A DNA stretch of 24,326 bases from Actinomycetota bacterium. GTDB taxonomy: Bacteria > Actinomycetota > Actinomycetes > Streptosporangiales > Streptosporangiaceae. Below the pieces are notes generated by a model, which searched no databases, was not told the origin of the DNA, and saw only the letters and a program-made list of their open reading frames with translations. Position numbers and translations under genes: made by a program. Shown piece by piece: positions 1 through 5,847 of the stretch (position 1 is its first letter; each line of letters starts with the position of its first letter). The DNA lies in the NCBI GenBank assembly GCA_003242605.1, contig QGUZ01000048.1:1-24326 (forward strand), read 5' to 3'.

Positions 1-481
1 GGGTGCGCTCGACGAGCAGCCGCGACTCCTCGTCCACCTCGCCGACGAGGAAGGTCGCGTTCGTGTCACCGTGCACCCCGCCGATGTAGGCGGTGATGTC
101 GACGTTGACGATGTCGCCTTCCTCGAGCACGGTGTCGTCCGGGATGCCGTGGCAGATCACCTCGTTGATCGAGGTGCACAGCGACTTGGGGAAGCCCCGG
201 TAGCCGAGCGTCGAGGGGTAGGCGCCGTGGTCGCACAGGAACTCGTGGCCGATGCGGTCGAGCTCGTCGGTGGTGATCCCCGGCCGGATGTGCTTGCCGA
301 CCTCCTGGAGCGCCTGCGCCGCGATCTTCCCGGCGATCCGCATCCGCTCGATGGTCTCGGGCGTCTGCACGTCGGTGGTGCCCCGGCGCGGCTCCTTCTT
401 GCCGACATACTCTGGGCGCTCGATGTGCGGGGGAACCTTGCGCTGGGGGGAGATCCTCCCCGGCCGGAGTGGCGACCTCAT
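1..481 (-). CDS. map: Methionine aminopeptidase type I, N-terminal 160 residues (runs off window start)
   Basis: The protein removes the initiator methionine from nascent proteins in the cytosol, using a two-metal centre. Read from ATG at 481 on the minus strand, it shows an N-terminal extension of about 40 residues, then PETIERMRIAGKIAAQAL, GYRGFPKSLCTSINEVICHG with the conserved histidine, and VNVDITAYIGGVHGDTNATF with the two metal-binding aspartates of the family. The frame stays open to base 1, so the C-terminal metal ligands (His and two Glu) lie outside. No Shine-Dalgarno precedes the ATG; a TAGACT element ends 7 bases upstream, so the message is probably leaderless. It is divergent from the small gene at 554. 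Identity is clear; only the product's completeness is unknown. Confidence 0.95.
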   Translation of the reverse strand, partial: MRSPLRPGRISPQRKVPPHIERPEYVGKKEPRRGTTDVQTPETIERMRIAGKIAAQALQEVGKHIRPGITTDELDRIGHEFLCDHGAYPSTLGYRGFPKSLCTSINEVICHGIPDDTVLEEGDIVNVDITAYIGGVHGDTNATFLVGEVDEESRLLVERT

Positions 482-494
482 GCCGGTAAGTCTA
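482..494 (-). promoter_or_regulatory. Putative -10 element for leaderless map transcript
   Basis: On the minus strand TAGACT (494 to 489) is followed by exactly 7 bases and then the map ATG at 481. It fits the actinobacterial TANNNT -10 pattern and would place the transcription start on or next to the A of the ATG. No good -35 hexamer is visible. The same spacing recurs before nadE, glnE and npdG. Confidence 0.45.
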
Positions 495-553
495 GTTGTG
501 GTCGCGACCGGGCAGGATCGAGGCGAGGACGCCCGCGCCCCGAAGGAGGACAG

Positions 554-790
554 GTGTATCCGGAAGCGAACCAGGGCCAGGGTGTGACGGCCGAGCCGGC
601 CGAGCGGTGGTGGTACTGCCTCAAGCACATGCGGGTCGAACCCGACGAGGGCTGCCCCAACAAGCACCGCATGGGCCCGTACCCGAGCAGGGAGGCGGCG
701 GCCGCCGCGCTGCAGACCGCCGACGAGCGCAACGAGGCCTGGCGCGAGGCCGACAAGGAGTGGGACGAGGGGGACGACGAGGACGACTGA
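554..790 (+). CDS. Small conserved actinobacterial protein with acidic C-terminal tail
   Basis: This is a 78-residue protein starting at GTG 554, chosen because AAGGAGGA lies just upstream (544-550) and homology-like sequence begins soon after. The core reads WWYCLKHMRVEP, then GCPNKHRMGPY, then an alanine-rich helix ending in RNEAWREADKEWDEG and a run of Asp/Glu. I recognise this pattern (WYCLKH, then a C-x-x-x-x-R-h-GPY element, then an E-A-A-x-A-L helix) from small uncharacterised proteins of Streptomyces and relatives that are sometimes labelled SPOR-like. The two cysteines about 17 residues apart, with nearby histidines, could bind a metal, but that is inference. It is divergent from map. 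No function is assigned. Confidence 0.75.
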   Translation: MYPEANQGQGVTAEPAERWWYCLKHMRVEPDEGCPNKHRMGPYPSREAAAAALQTADERNEAWREADKEWDEGDDEDD

Positions 791-804
791 CCCGGCCGGC
801 CGGG
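791..804. terminator. Perfect GC palindrome between convergent genes
   Basis: CCCGGCCGGCCGGG directly follows the stop codon at 790 and lies 7 bases from the end of the convergent gene at 811. It can fold into a short GC hairpin on either strand and may end both transcripts. There is no U-tract. Confidence 0.35.
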
Positions 805-810
805 CGCCGG

Positions 811-1404
811 TCAGTCGGGCACCCGCGGCCCGGTCACCAGGTCGGCGAGGCGGGCGAGCCGCTCGCGCAGTCCGCGCCGCCGCGGCTCCTCCCCGGCGGC
901 GAGGCTCACCAGGTGCTGGGCGGCGTCGAAGCTGAGCGGGGCGCTCGGCGGTACGGCGAGCGCCTCGTGCGCCAGGCCCTCCAGCTCGGGGTCGCCGCCG
1001 TCGAGCGCGACGATCGTGGTCCCGGTACGGCGGGCGTCGTCGACGCGCTCCAGCAGCGGCACCGGGGCCCGGTCCTCGGCGACCACGAGCAGGGTCTCGC
1101 CGCGCCGCGCCGCCGCGATGCGCTCCAGCCCGATCGACAGGTGGGGCGGCGCGCCCGGCGGCGGCGACCACCGCACCAGCGTGGGCCGGAGCTGGTCGAG
1201 CCCGGACAACCGCGCCTCGTCCGCGAGGTGCGCGGTCAGATGCCAGGGGTCGTCGTCCGGGGTGCCCACCACGAGCAGGCCGCCGGGGGAGCGGGTGGCC
1301 CGTAACGCCCGCCCGAGCCGGCGCGTGCCCTCCACCCAGACCGAGGAGAGCACCTCACGCAGGAAGCTCACCGAGGCCGCGTCCATGGGCCTATCGTGCC
1401 GCAC
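811..1404 (-). CDS. Hypothetical protein with SIS-like (phosphosugar isomerase-like) sequence
   Basis: This is a 197-residue protein. GTG at 1404 is taken as start because GGAG lies 7 bases upstream; ATG at 1386 (MDAASVSF) is an alternative six residues in. The middle alternates beta strands and helices: GGLLVVGTPDDD near residue 42, RGETLLVVAEDRAPVPLLE near 101, GTTIVALDGGDPEL near 128, then HEALAVP. This order resembles a degenerate SIS fold, in which a strand ending in a polar loop binds a sugar phosphate. The usual serine-rich loop is replaced by AEDRAP, so catalysis is doubtful and a binding role is more likely. It is divergent from npdG, about 80 bases apart. The fold call is tentative. 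Confidence 0.6.
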   Translation of the reverse strand: MRHDRPMDAASVSFLREVLSSVWVEGTRRLGRALRATRSPGGLLVVGTPDDDPWHLTAHLADEARLSGLDQLRPTLVRWSPPPGAPPHLSIGLERIAAARRGETLLVVAEDRAPVPLLERVDDARRTGTTIVALDGGDPELEGLAHEALAVPPSAPLSFDAAQHLVSLAAGEEPRRRGLRERLARLADLVTGPRVPD

Positions 1405-1474
1405 CGAGCCGCTCCGGATGGGGCGTTTTGCGGCACGCCGCGGACCCGGCGCGCCGCCGCGCCCGGCCGCCTGG

Positions 1475-1487
1475 CAGGATCTACGCC
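1475..1487 (+). promoter_or_regulatory. -10-like CAGGAT (or weak Shine-Dalgarno) before npdG
   Basis: CAGGAT at 1475-1480 is followed by 7 bases and the npdG ATG at 1488. It can be read as a -10 element of a leaderless message or, through AGGA, as a ribosome-binding site. The spacing equals that before map, nadE and glnE, which favours the first reading. No -35 element is apparent. Confidence 0.3.
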
Positions 1488-2153
1488 ATGAGCACTGAGC
1501 TGCCTGATGTGAGCGCGCTGTCGATCGGGATCCTGGGCGGTACGGGTGACCAGGGCAAAGGGCTGGCCCGCCGGTTCGCCCTCGCCGGGCACACCGTCCT
1601 GATCGGCTCGCGCAGCGCGGAGCGCGCCGAGGCGGCGGCGCGCGAGCTCGACGTGGCGGTGCGCGGGGCGGAGAACGCGGTGGTCGCCGCCGAGGCGGAC
1701 GTCGTCATCGTCGCCGTGCCGTGGGAGGGCCACAAGGCGACGCTGGAGGCGCTGCGCGAACCGCTCGCGGGCAAGATCGTGATCGACTGCGTGAACCCGA
1801 TCGGCTTCGACGCCAAGGGCGCCTACCCGCTGCCGGTCGAGGAGGGCAGCGCCGCCCAGCAGGCGCAGGCCCTGCTGCCGGAGAGCAAGGTGGTGGCGGC
1901 GTTCCACCACGTGTCCGCGGTGCTGCTGCTCGACCCGAAGGTGGAGCGCATCGAGCTCGACGTGCTCGTGCTCGGCGACGACCGCGCCGCCACCGACACG
2001 GTGCAGGCGCTCGCCGGGCGCATCCCGGGCGTGCGCGGCGTGTACGGCGGCCGCCTGCGCAACGCCGGCCAGATCGAGGCGTTCACCGCCAACCTCATCT
2101 CCATCAACCGGCGCTACAAGGCGCACGCGGGGCTGCGCGTCACCGACGTCTGA
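1488..2153 (+). CDS. npdG: NADPH-dependent F420 reductase (F420H2:NADP oxidoreductase)
   Basis: This 221-residue protein reversibly moves hydride between coenzyme F420 and NADP in the cytosol. The N-terminal Rossmann domain begins SIGILGGTGDQGKGLARRFA (residues about 11-30), with the G-x-G-x-x-G dinucleotide loop. LIGSRSAERA follows, where the Ser-Arg pair after the second strand fits recognition of the NADP 2'-phosphate. Later segments VVIVAVPWEG, KIVIDCVNPIGFD, AFHHVSAV and the C-terminal NAGQIEAFTANLISINRRYKAHAG are typical of the Fno/NpdG family. ATG 1488 puts the first strand at the normal distance from the start. The gene implies that the host makes and uses F420. It converges on panB, with a hairpin between them. 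Confidence 0.92.
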   Translation: MSTELPDVSALSIGILGGTGDQGKGLARRFALAGHTVLIGSRSAERAEAAARELDVAVRGAENAVVAAEADVVIVAVPWEGHKATLEALREPLAGKIVIDCVNPIGFDAKGAYPLPVEEGSAAQQAQALLPESKVVAAFHHVSAVLLLDPKVERIELDVLVLGDDRAATDTVQALAGRIPGVRGVYGGRLRNAGQIEAFTANLISINRRYKAHAGLRVTDV

Positions 2154-2166
2154 CCGCGTCTGACCG
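2147..2166 (+). repeat. Tandem 10-base duplication across the npdG stop codon
   Basis: CGTCTGACCG occurs twice without a gap (2147-2156 and 2157-2166). The first copy contains the npdG stop TGA at 2151-2153; the second repeats a TGA in another frame. It looks like a small slippage duplication with no evident function. Confidence 0.6.
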
Positions 2167-2201
2167 CGCGCGCCCCCGCCCCGGCCGGGCACGCCGGTCC
2201 C

Positions 2202-2232
2202 GGGCCGCCGCGCCGTACCGTGGCGGCGGCCC
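2202..2232. terminator. Strong bidirectional hairpin between npdG and panB
   Basis: GGGCCGCCGC (2202-2211) pairs perfectly with GCGGCGGCCC (2223-2232) around an 11-base loop. It lies 48 bases after the npdG stop and 15 bases after the end of panB on the other strand, so it can end both convergent transcripts. There is no U-tract, which is common in GC-rich actinobacteria. Confidence 0.6.
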
Positions 2233-2247
2233 CGGCGGCGGCGCCGC

Positions 2248-3135
2248 TCAGGCGTAGGTGTGCTCGGCCGACGGGAAGACGCCGTTGACCACCTCGTCGG
2301 CGTAGGTGCGGATCGCCCGGGTCATCTCGCCCGCGAGGTCGAAGTACTTCTTGACGAACCTCGGCGGGCGGGTGTTGAGGCCCATCAGGTCCTGCCAGAC
2401 CAGCACCTGGGCGTCGCACGCCGGGCCCGCGCCGATGCCGATCGTGGGGATCGACAGCGCGGCCGTGACGCGCTCGGCCAGGTCGGCGGGGACGCACTCG
2501 AGCACGACCGCGAAGGCGCCCGCGTGCTCGAGGGCCTTGGCGTCCGCCATGAGCCGCTCGCCGGCCTCGCCGCGGCCCTGCACCCGGTAGCCGCCGAACA
2601 CGTTCACCGACTGCGGGGTGAGGCCGAGGTGGCCCATCACCGGGATGCCGGACGCGACGAGCAGCTCGATCTGCGGCAGCACCCGGCGGCCGCCCTCCAG
2701 TTTGACGGCGTGCGCGCCCGCCTCCTTCATGAACCGCGCGGCCGACTCCAGTGCCTGCTGGGGCGACGCCTGGTAGGAGCCGAACGGCAGGTCGGCCACG
2801 ACCATGGCCCGGCGGGAGCCGCGTACCACCGCCGCGGTGAGCGGGACGAGGTCGTCGACCGTCACCGGGATCGTGCTGTCGTAGCCGTACACCACCATCG
2901 CGGCGGAGTCGCCGACGAGCAGCACCGGGATGCCCGCCTCGTCGAAGATCCGCGCGGTCATCGCGTCGTACGCGGTGACCATCGGCCACTTCTCGCCGCG
3001 CTCCTTCGCCGCCGCGATGTCGCGCACGGTCACCCGGCGCGTCGACTTGCCGCCGTACAGCGCGGTCGACCGGTCAGACGCGGCGTTGGTGGAGGAAGGG
3101 GAAGAAGCGGGAGAAGAAGGCGTGACAGAGGACAT
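2248..3135 (-). CDS. panB: 3-methyl-2-oxobutanoate hydroxymethyltransferase (ketopantoate hydroxymethyltransferase)
   Basis: PanB transfers a hydroxymethyl group from methylene-tetrahydrofolate to 2-oxoisovalerate, the first committed step to pantothenate and coenzyme A. The 295-residue product starts at ATG 3135, where GGAGG stands 9 bases upstream. A Ser-rich N-terminal extension of about 25 residues precedes VTVRDIAAAKERGEKWPMVT. Family landmarks follow: VLLVGDSAAMVVYG with a Mg-binding aspartate, MVVADLPFGSYQ with the second, AVKLEGG, PVMGHLGLTPQSVN, VVLECVPADLAERVT with the catalytic glutamate, and TIGIGAGPACDAQVLVWQD. It ends GVFPSAEHTY, the usual C-terminus. The Ser/Pro-rich N-terminal tail is longer than in enterobacterial PanB and looks disordered. 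Other pantothenate genes are not adjacent. Confidence 0.97.
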   Translation of the reverse strand: MSSVTPSSPASSPSSTNAASDRSTALYGGKSTRRVTVRDIAAAKERGEKWPMVTAYDAMTARIFDEAGIPVLLVGDSAAMVVYGYDSTIPVTVDDLVPLTAAVVRGSRRAMVVADLPFGSYQASPQQALESAARFMKEAGAHAVKLEGGRRVLPQIELLVASGIPVMGHLGLTPQSVNVFGGYRVQGRGEAGERLMADAKALEHAGAFAVVLECVPADLAERVTAALSIPTIGIGAGPACDAQVLVWQDLMGLNTRPPRFVKKYFDLAGEMTRAIRTYADEVVNGVFPSAEHTYA

Positions 3136-3320
3136 CGTGCTCAACCTCCAAGCCTCGAGGCGCCCCTGTGGCGTCCCCGGACGTCTCCGATGATTGCACG
3201 GTCGTCCCCCCATTTAACACCCCCGCCCTGGTTTGTCCTGCCAGTTCCGCTGCGGCTCCGCCCCTCTCGCCGTGGGTGAACACCCGCGGGCGGGCGGCGC
3301 GCGCCCGGCGCCGCTTCGCT

Positions 3321-3356
3321 CGAGGTGAGGCGAGGTGAGGGGAGGCGGCGGGGAGG
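3321..3356 (+). repeat. Tandem 10-mer and G-rich purine tract
   Basis: CGAGGTGAGG occurs twice in tandem (3321-3330, 3331-3340) and is followed by further GG and GGGG runs to 3356. The strand is almost pure purine with many GG steps, so a two-tetrad G-quadruplex is possible. No function is evident. Confidence 0.5.
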
Positions 3357-3389
3357 TACCGCCCGGGAGCGCGTGCCGGTAATACGAAA

Positions 3390-3407
3390 CGATACGGTTG
3401 CGTATCG
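3390..3407. promoter_or_regulatory. Operator-like box 1: inverted repeat over the -35
   Basis: CGATACG (3390-3396) and CGTATCG (3401-3407) form a perfect 7-base inverted repeat around GTTG. The preceding bases CGAAACGATAC (3385-3395) recur with one change in box 2, 50 bases downstream. Size and symmetry fit a TetR-family operator, and the TetR gene at 5188 is the obvious candidate ligand. Confidence 0.6.
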
Positions 3408-3427
3408 AAATATGCCGCCGCTACGGT
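3398..3427 (+). promoter_or_regulatory. Predicted sigma-70-type promoter of the MFS gene
   Basis: TTGCGT (3398-3403) and TACGGT (3422-3427) are separated by 18 bases and match actinobacterial -35 and TANNNT -10 elements. Transcription would start near 3434, about 37 bases before the ATG at 3471. The -35 lies inside operator box 1 and the start point lies at box 2, a layout suited to repression. Confidence 0.5.
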
Positions 3428-3430
3428 GGA

Positions 3431-3453
3431 GTTTCGAAACGACACCGTATCGG
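3431..3453. promoter_or_regulatory. Operator-like box 2 at the transcription start
   Basis: GTTTCGAAAC (3431-3440) is a perfect palindrome. It overlaps CGAAACGACAC (3435-3445), a near copy of box 1 sequence exactly 50 bases away, and is followed by CGTATCG (3446-3452), also shared with box 1. The half-site spacing differs from box 1, so binding may be weaker or offset. Confidence 0.5.
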
Positions 3454-3470
3454 AATGCCTGGGGAAGGGC

Positions 3471-5024
3471 ATGGAACAACCCGGTCATCCACGCCGGTGG
3501 GAGATCCTCGGCGTGATGGTGCTCAGCCTCGTCACCGTCATCCTCGACAACACGATCCTCAACGTCGCCCTCAAGACGATCGCCGACCCGGTCGAGGGGC
3601 TCGGGGCCACGCAGAGCGAGCTCGAGTGGGCGATCAACTCCTACACGCTCGTCTTCGCCGGGCTGCTGTTCACCTTCGGCGTTCTCGGCGACCGCACCGG
3701 CCGCCGGCGCATGCTGCTGATCGGCATGTCGGTGTTCGGCCTCTCCTCGCTGCTGAGCGCCTACGCGCAGAGCCCGGCGCAGCTCATCGCGGGCAGGGCG
3801 GCGATGGGCCTCGGCGCCGCCGCGATCATGCCGGCGACGCTCGCCATCATCTCCGGCGTCTTCCCGCCGCGGGAGCGGGGCAAGGCGATCGGCGTCTGGG
3901 CGGGCGGCGTCGGCCTCGCCGCGGCGATCGGCCCGATCACCGGCGGCCTGCTCATCGAGCACTTCTGGTGGGGCTCGATCTTCCTCATCAACGTGCCGGT
4001 GGCCCTCCTCTCCGCCGTGCTCATCGCGACGCGCGTTCCCGAGTCGCGCGACCCGAACCCGTCGCGGCTCGACCCGGTCGGCGTGCTGCTGTCGATCGCC
4101 GGTCTGGTCGCGCTGACGTACGGCATCATCCAGGGCGGCGAGCTCGCCACCCTCGCCGACCCGCGGGTGCTCGTGCCCGGCCTCGCCGGCGTGGCCCTGC
4201 TCGCCGTGTTCGTGTGGTACGAGCGGCGCATCGACCACCCGGCGTTCGACGTGCGCTACTTCCGCGACACCCGGTTCTCCGTCGCGGTCGTGCTGATCGG
4301 TCTCGCCTTCTTCACGATGATGGGCGGGGTCTTCTTCTTCGTCTTCTACCTGCAGATCGTGCTCGGCCACACCGCGCTCGAGTCCGGCCTGATCATGCTC
4401 CCGTTCGCCGTGGCGCAGCTCATCTTCGCCCCGCTCAGCGGGCGGATCACCGCCCGCTTCGGCGCGAAGCCCACCGCGGCGGTGAACATGCTCGTGATCG
4501 CCGCGGCGTTCACGGCCTACAGCACGTTCACCGAGGACACCCCGGTTGCGGTGATCATGGCGGTGTGCTTCGTGCAGGGCGCGGGGATGGCGAACATCAT
4601 GCCGCCCGCGACCACCACGATCATGGACACGCTGCCCCGGGAGAAGGCCGGCGTGGGCTCGGCGATGGGCAACACCGTGCGCCAGGTCGGCGGCGCGCTC
4701 GGCGTGGCCGTGCTCGGCTCGGTGCTCTCCGCCGCGTACCGGGACCGGATCGCGCCCGCGCTCACCGGCCTTCCCGAGGCGGTACGGCACGCGGCCGGCG
4801 AGTCCCTCGCCTCGACCGTGGCCGTCGCCCGGAACCTGGGGGCGGGCGGCGCCGCGCTGCTCGACCCCGCGATCGAGGCGTTCCTCACCGGCATGCGGAT
4901 CACCGCGCTCACCGGCGCCGGCATCGCCCTGCTCGGCGCGGTCATGGTGGCGGTGTGGCTGCCCGGCAGAAAGGCCGCCCGGGCCTCCGCCGCCGAGCGG
5001 GCGGCCGGGAGGGAGGTACGGTGA
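3471..5024 (+). CDS. MFS drug exporter, DHA2 (EmrB/QacA) family, 14 transmembrane helices
   Basis: The 517-residue integral membrane protein is expected to export small lipophilic or cationic compounds in exchange for protons. The first helix, GVMVLSLVTVILDNTILNVA, carries the D-N-T-I-x-N-V-A-L signature of the DHA2 family. Motif A is FGVLGDRTGRRRMLL between helices 2 and 3, and the motif C-like antiporter segment is GGVGLAAAIGPITGGLL. Further hydrophobic segments run to VMVAVWLPGRKA at the C-terminus, giving about 14 helices. ATG 3471 is chosen because GGGGAAGG (3461-3468) precedes it and MEQPGHPRRWEILG is a typical cytosolic start; an upstream in-frame ATG at 3426 falls in the predicted promoter. 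A TetR gene follows 163 bases downstream on the same strand. The substrate cannot be told from sequence. Confidence 0.92.
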   Translation: MEQPGHPRRWEILGVMVLSLVTVILDNTILNVALKTIADPVEGLGATQSELEWAINSYTLVFAGLLFTFGVLGDRTGRRRMLLIGMSVFGLSSLLSAYAQSPAQLIAGRAAMGLGAAAIMPATLAIISGVFPPRERGKAIGVWAGGVGLAAAIGPITGGLLIEHFWWGSIFLINVPVALLSAVLIATRVPESRDPNPSRLDPVGVLLSIAGLVALTYGIIQGGELATLADPRVLVPGLAGVALLAVFVWYERRIDHPAFDVRYFRDTRFSVAVVLIGLAFFTMMGGVFFFVFYLQIVLGHTALESGLIMLPFAVAQLIFAPLSGRITARFGAKPTAAVNMLVIAAAFTAYSTFTEDTPVAVIMAVCFVQGAGMANIMPPATTTIMDTLPREKAGVGSAMGNTVRQVGGALGVAVLGSVLSAAYRDRIAPALTGLPEAVRHAAGESLASTVAVARNLGAGGAALLDPAIEAFLTGMRITALTGAGIALLGAVMVAVWLPGRKAARASAAERAAGREVR

Positions 5025-5187
5025 CCGCCGTCGCCGAGGTGGCTTGATACCGTGGTCGCGCGCCCCGAGGGGCCCGAGGGGCACGGCCGAGCCCCGCGGG
5101 GAGATCGGTGGGACGTGGCGTCGCCCCGCTTCGGCCGCCGCGGCCCGAGTAAGCGAGAAGCCGTCCCCGCGGGACGGAGGAGTCACC

Positions 5188-5847
5188 ATGGTGAGCCACC
5201 GTGCAGCGGCCGCACGGCCGGCCCGGCAGCCGGGCCGGCCGCGTAGCGCGAAGGCGGACCGGGCGATCGTCGACGCGACCATCGCCCTGCTCGCCGAGGG
5301 CACGTCCCTGGCGGAGCTGTCGATCGAGGCGATCGCCCAGCGCGCGGGCGTCGCCAAGAGCACGATCTACCGGCGCTGGCCCGGCAAGGAGGACCTCGTC
5401 GTCGACGCGATCGCCACGCTGCGGAAACCGCCCCCCGACGTCACCGGGCTCTCCACCCGCGAAGCCCTCGTCCGCTTCCTCGCCTCGCTCGGGAACGAGG
5501 GCGCGCCGCCCCGCCTCCGGTGCCTGCTCAACATCGCGATGTGCGATCCCGATCGCTACCCGACCCTGTCGGAACGGTTCCACAAGACCGTGATCGAGCC
5601 GCAGCAGGAGGCGTTGCGGGGGATCCTCCGCCGCGGCATCGCGGACCGCGAGTTCCGCCCCGACCTCGACGTCGAGGCCGCGGTGGCCGCGCTCAGCGGG
5701 GCGATGGTCTACTTCACCAAGTGGGGCGGCGCCGAGATCTCGCCCGCCCTCGCCGAGCGCGTCGTCGACACCGTGCTGCGCGGCCTGGCCGCGCCGCCGC
5801 CCCCGGACGGCCCGGCTACGGGGCCGTCTCCCGCCACCGGTTCGTGA
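5188..5847 (+). CDS. TetR/AcrR-family transcriptional repressor
   Basis: This 219-residue regulator begins at ATG 5188, with GGAGG 7 bases upstream. The N-terminal DNA-binding domain (about residues 20-70) reads KADRAIVDATIALLAEGTS, SIEAIAQRAGVAKSTIYRRW and PGKEDLVVDAI, the TetR helix-turn-helix ending in the conserved Tyr-x-x-Trp. The C-terminal half is helical (LRCLLNIAMCDPDRYPTL, QQEALRGILRRGIADREF, FTKWGGAEISPALAERVVD) and would bind the inducer and dimerise, in the manner of TetR_C domains that contain the I-A-D-R-E-F-R-P-D-L-D pattern. It lies downstream of the exporter on the same strand and probably acts on the two boxes at 3390-3453. Its last 32 bases overlap the end of nadE on the opposite strand. 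The ligand is unknown. Confidence 0.93.
   Translation: MVSHRAAAARPARQPGRPRSAKADRAIVDATIALLAEGTSLAELSIEAIAQRAGVAKSTIYRRWPGKEDLVVDAIATLRKPPPDVTGLSTREALVRFLASLGNEGAPPRLRCLLNIAMCDPDRYPTLSERFHKTVIEPQQEALRGILRRGIADREFRPDLDVEAAVAALSGAMVYFTKWGGAEISPALAERVVDTVLRGLAAPPPPDGPATGPSPATGS

Larger units (their letters stand above)
3136..3470. other. Intergenic control region between divergent panB and MFS genes
   Basis: No gene is seen here. Near panB there is the Shine-Dalgarno and, on the minus strand, a possible -10 TTAAAT (3217 to 3212) without a clear -35. The middle is GC-rich and purine-rich with a tandem repeat (3321-3340). The last 90 bases are AT-richer and hold the exporter promoter and two operator-like boxes, described separately. 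Confidence 0.6.

Noticed and set aside
3141..5363. A long minus-strand open frame antisense to the MFS gene
   Set aside because: Highly repetitive Arg/Asp/Glu/His composition; the plus-strand frame has 14 clear membrane helices.
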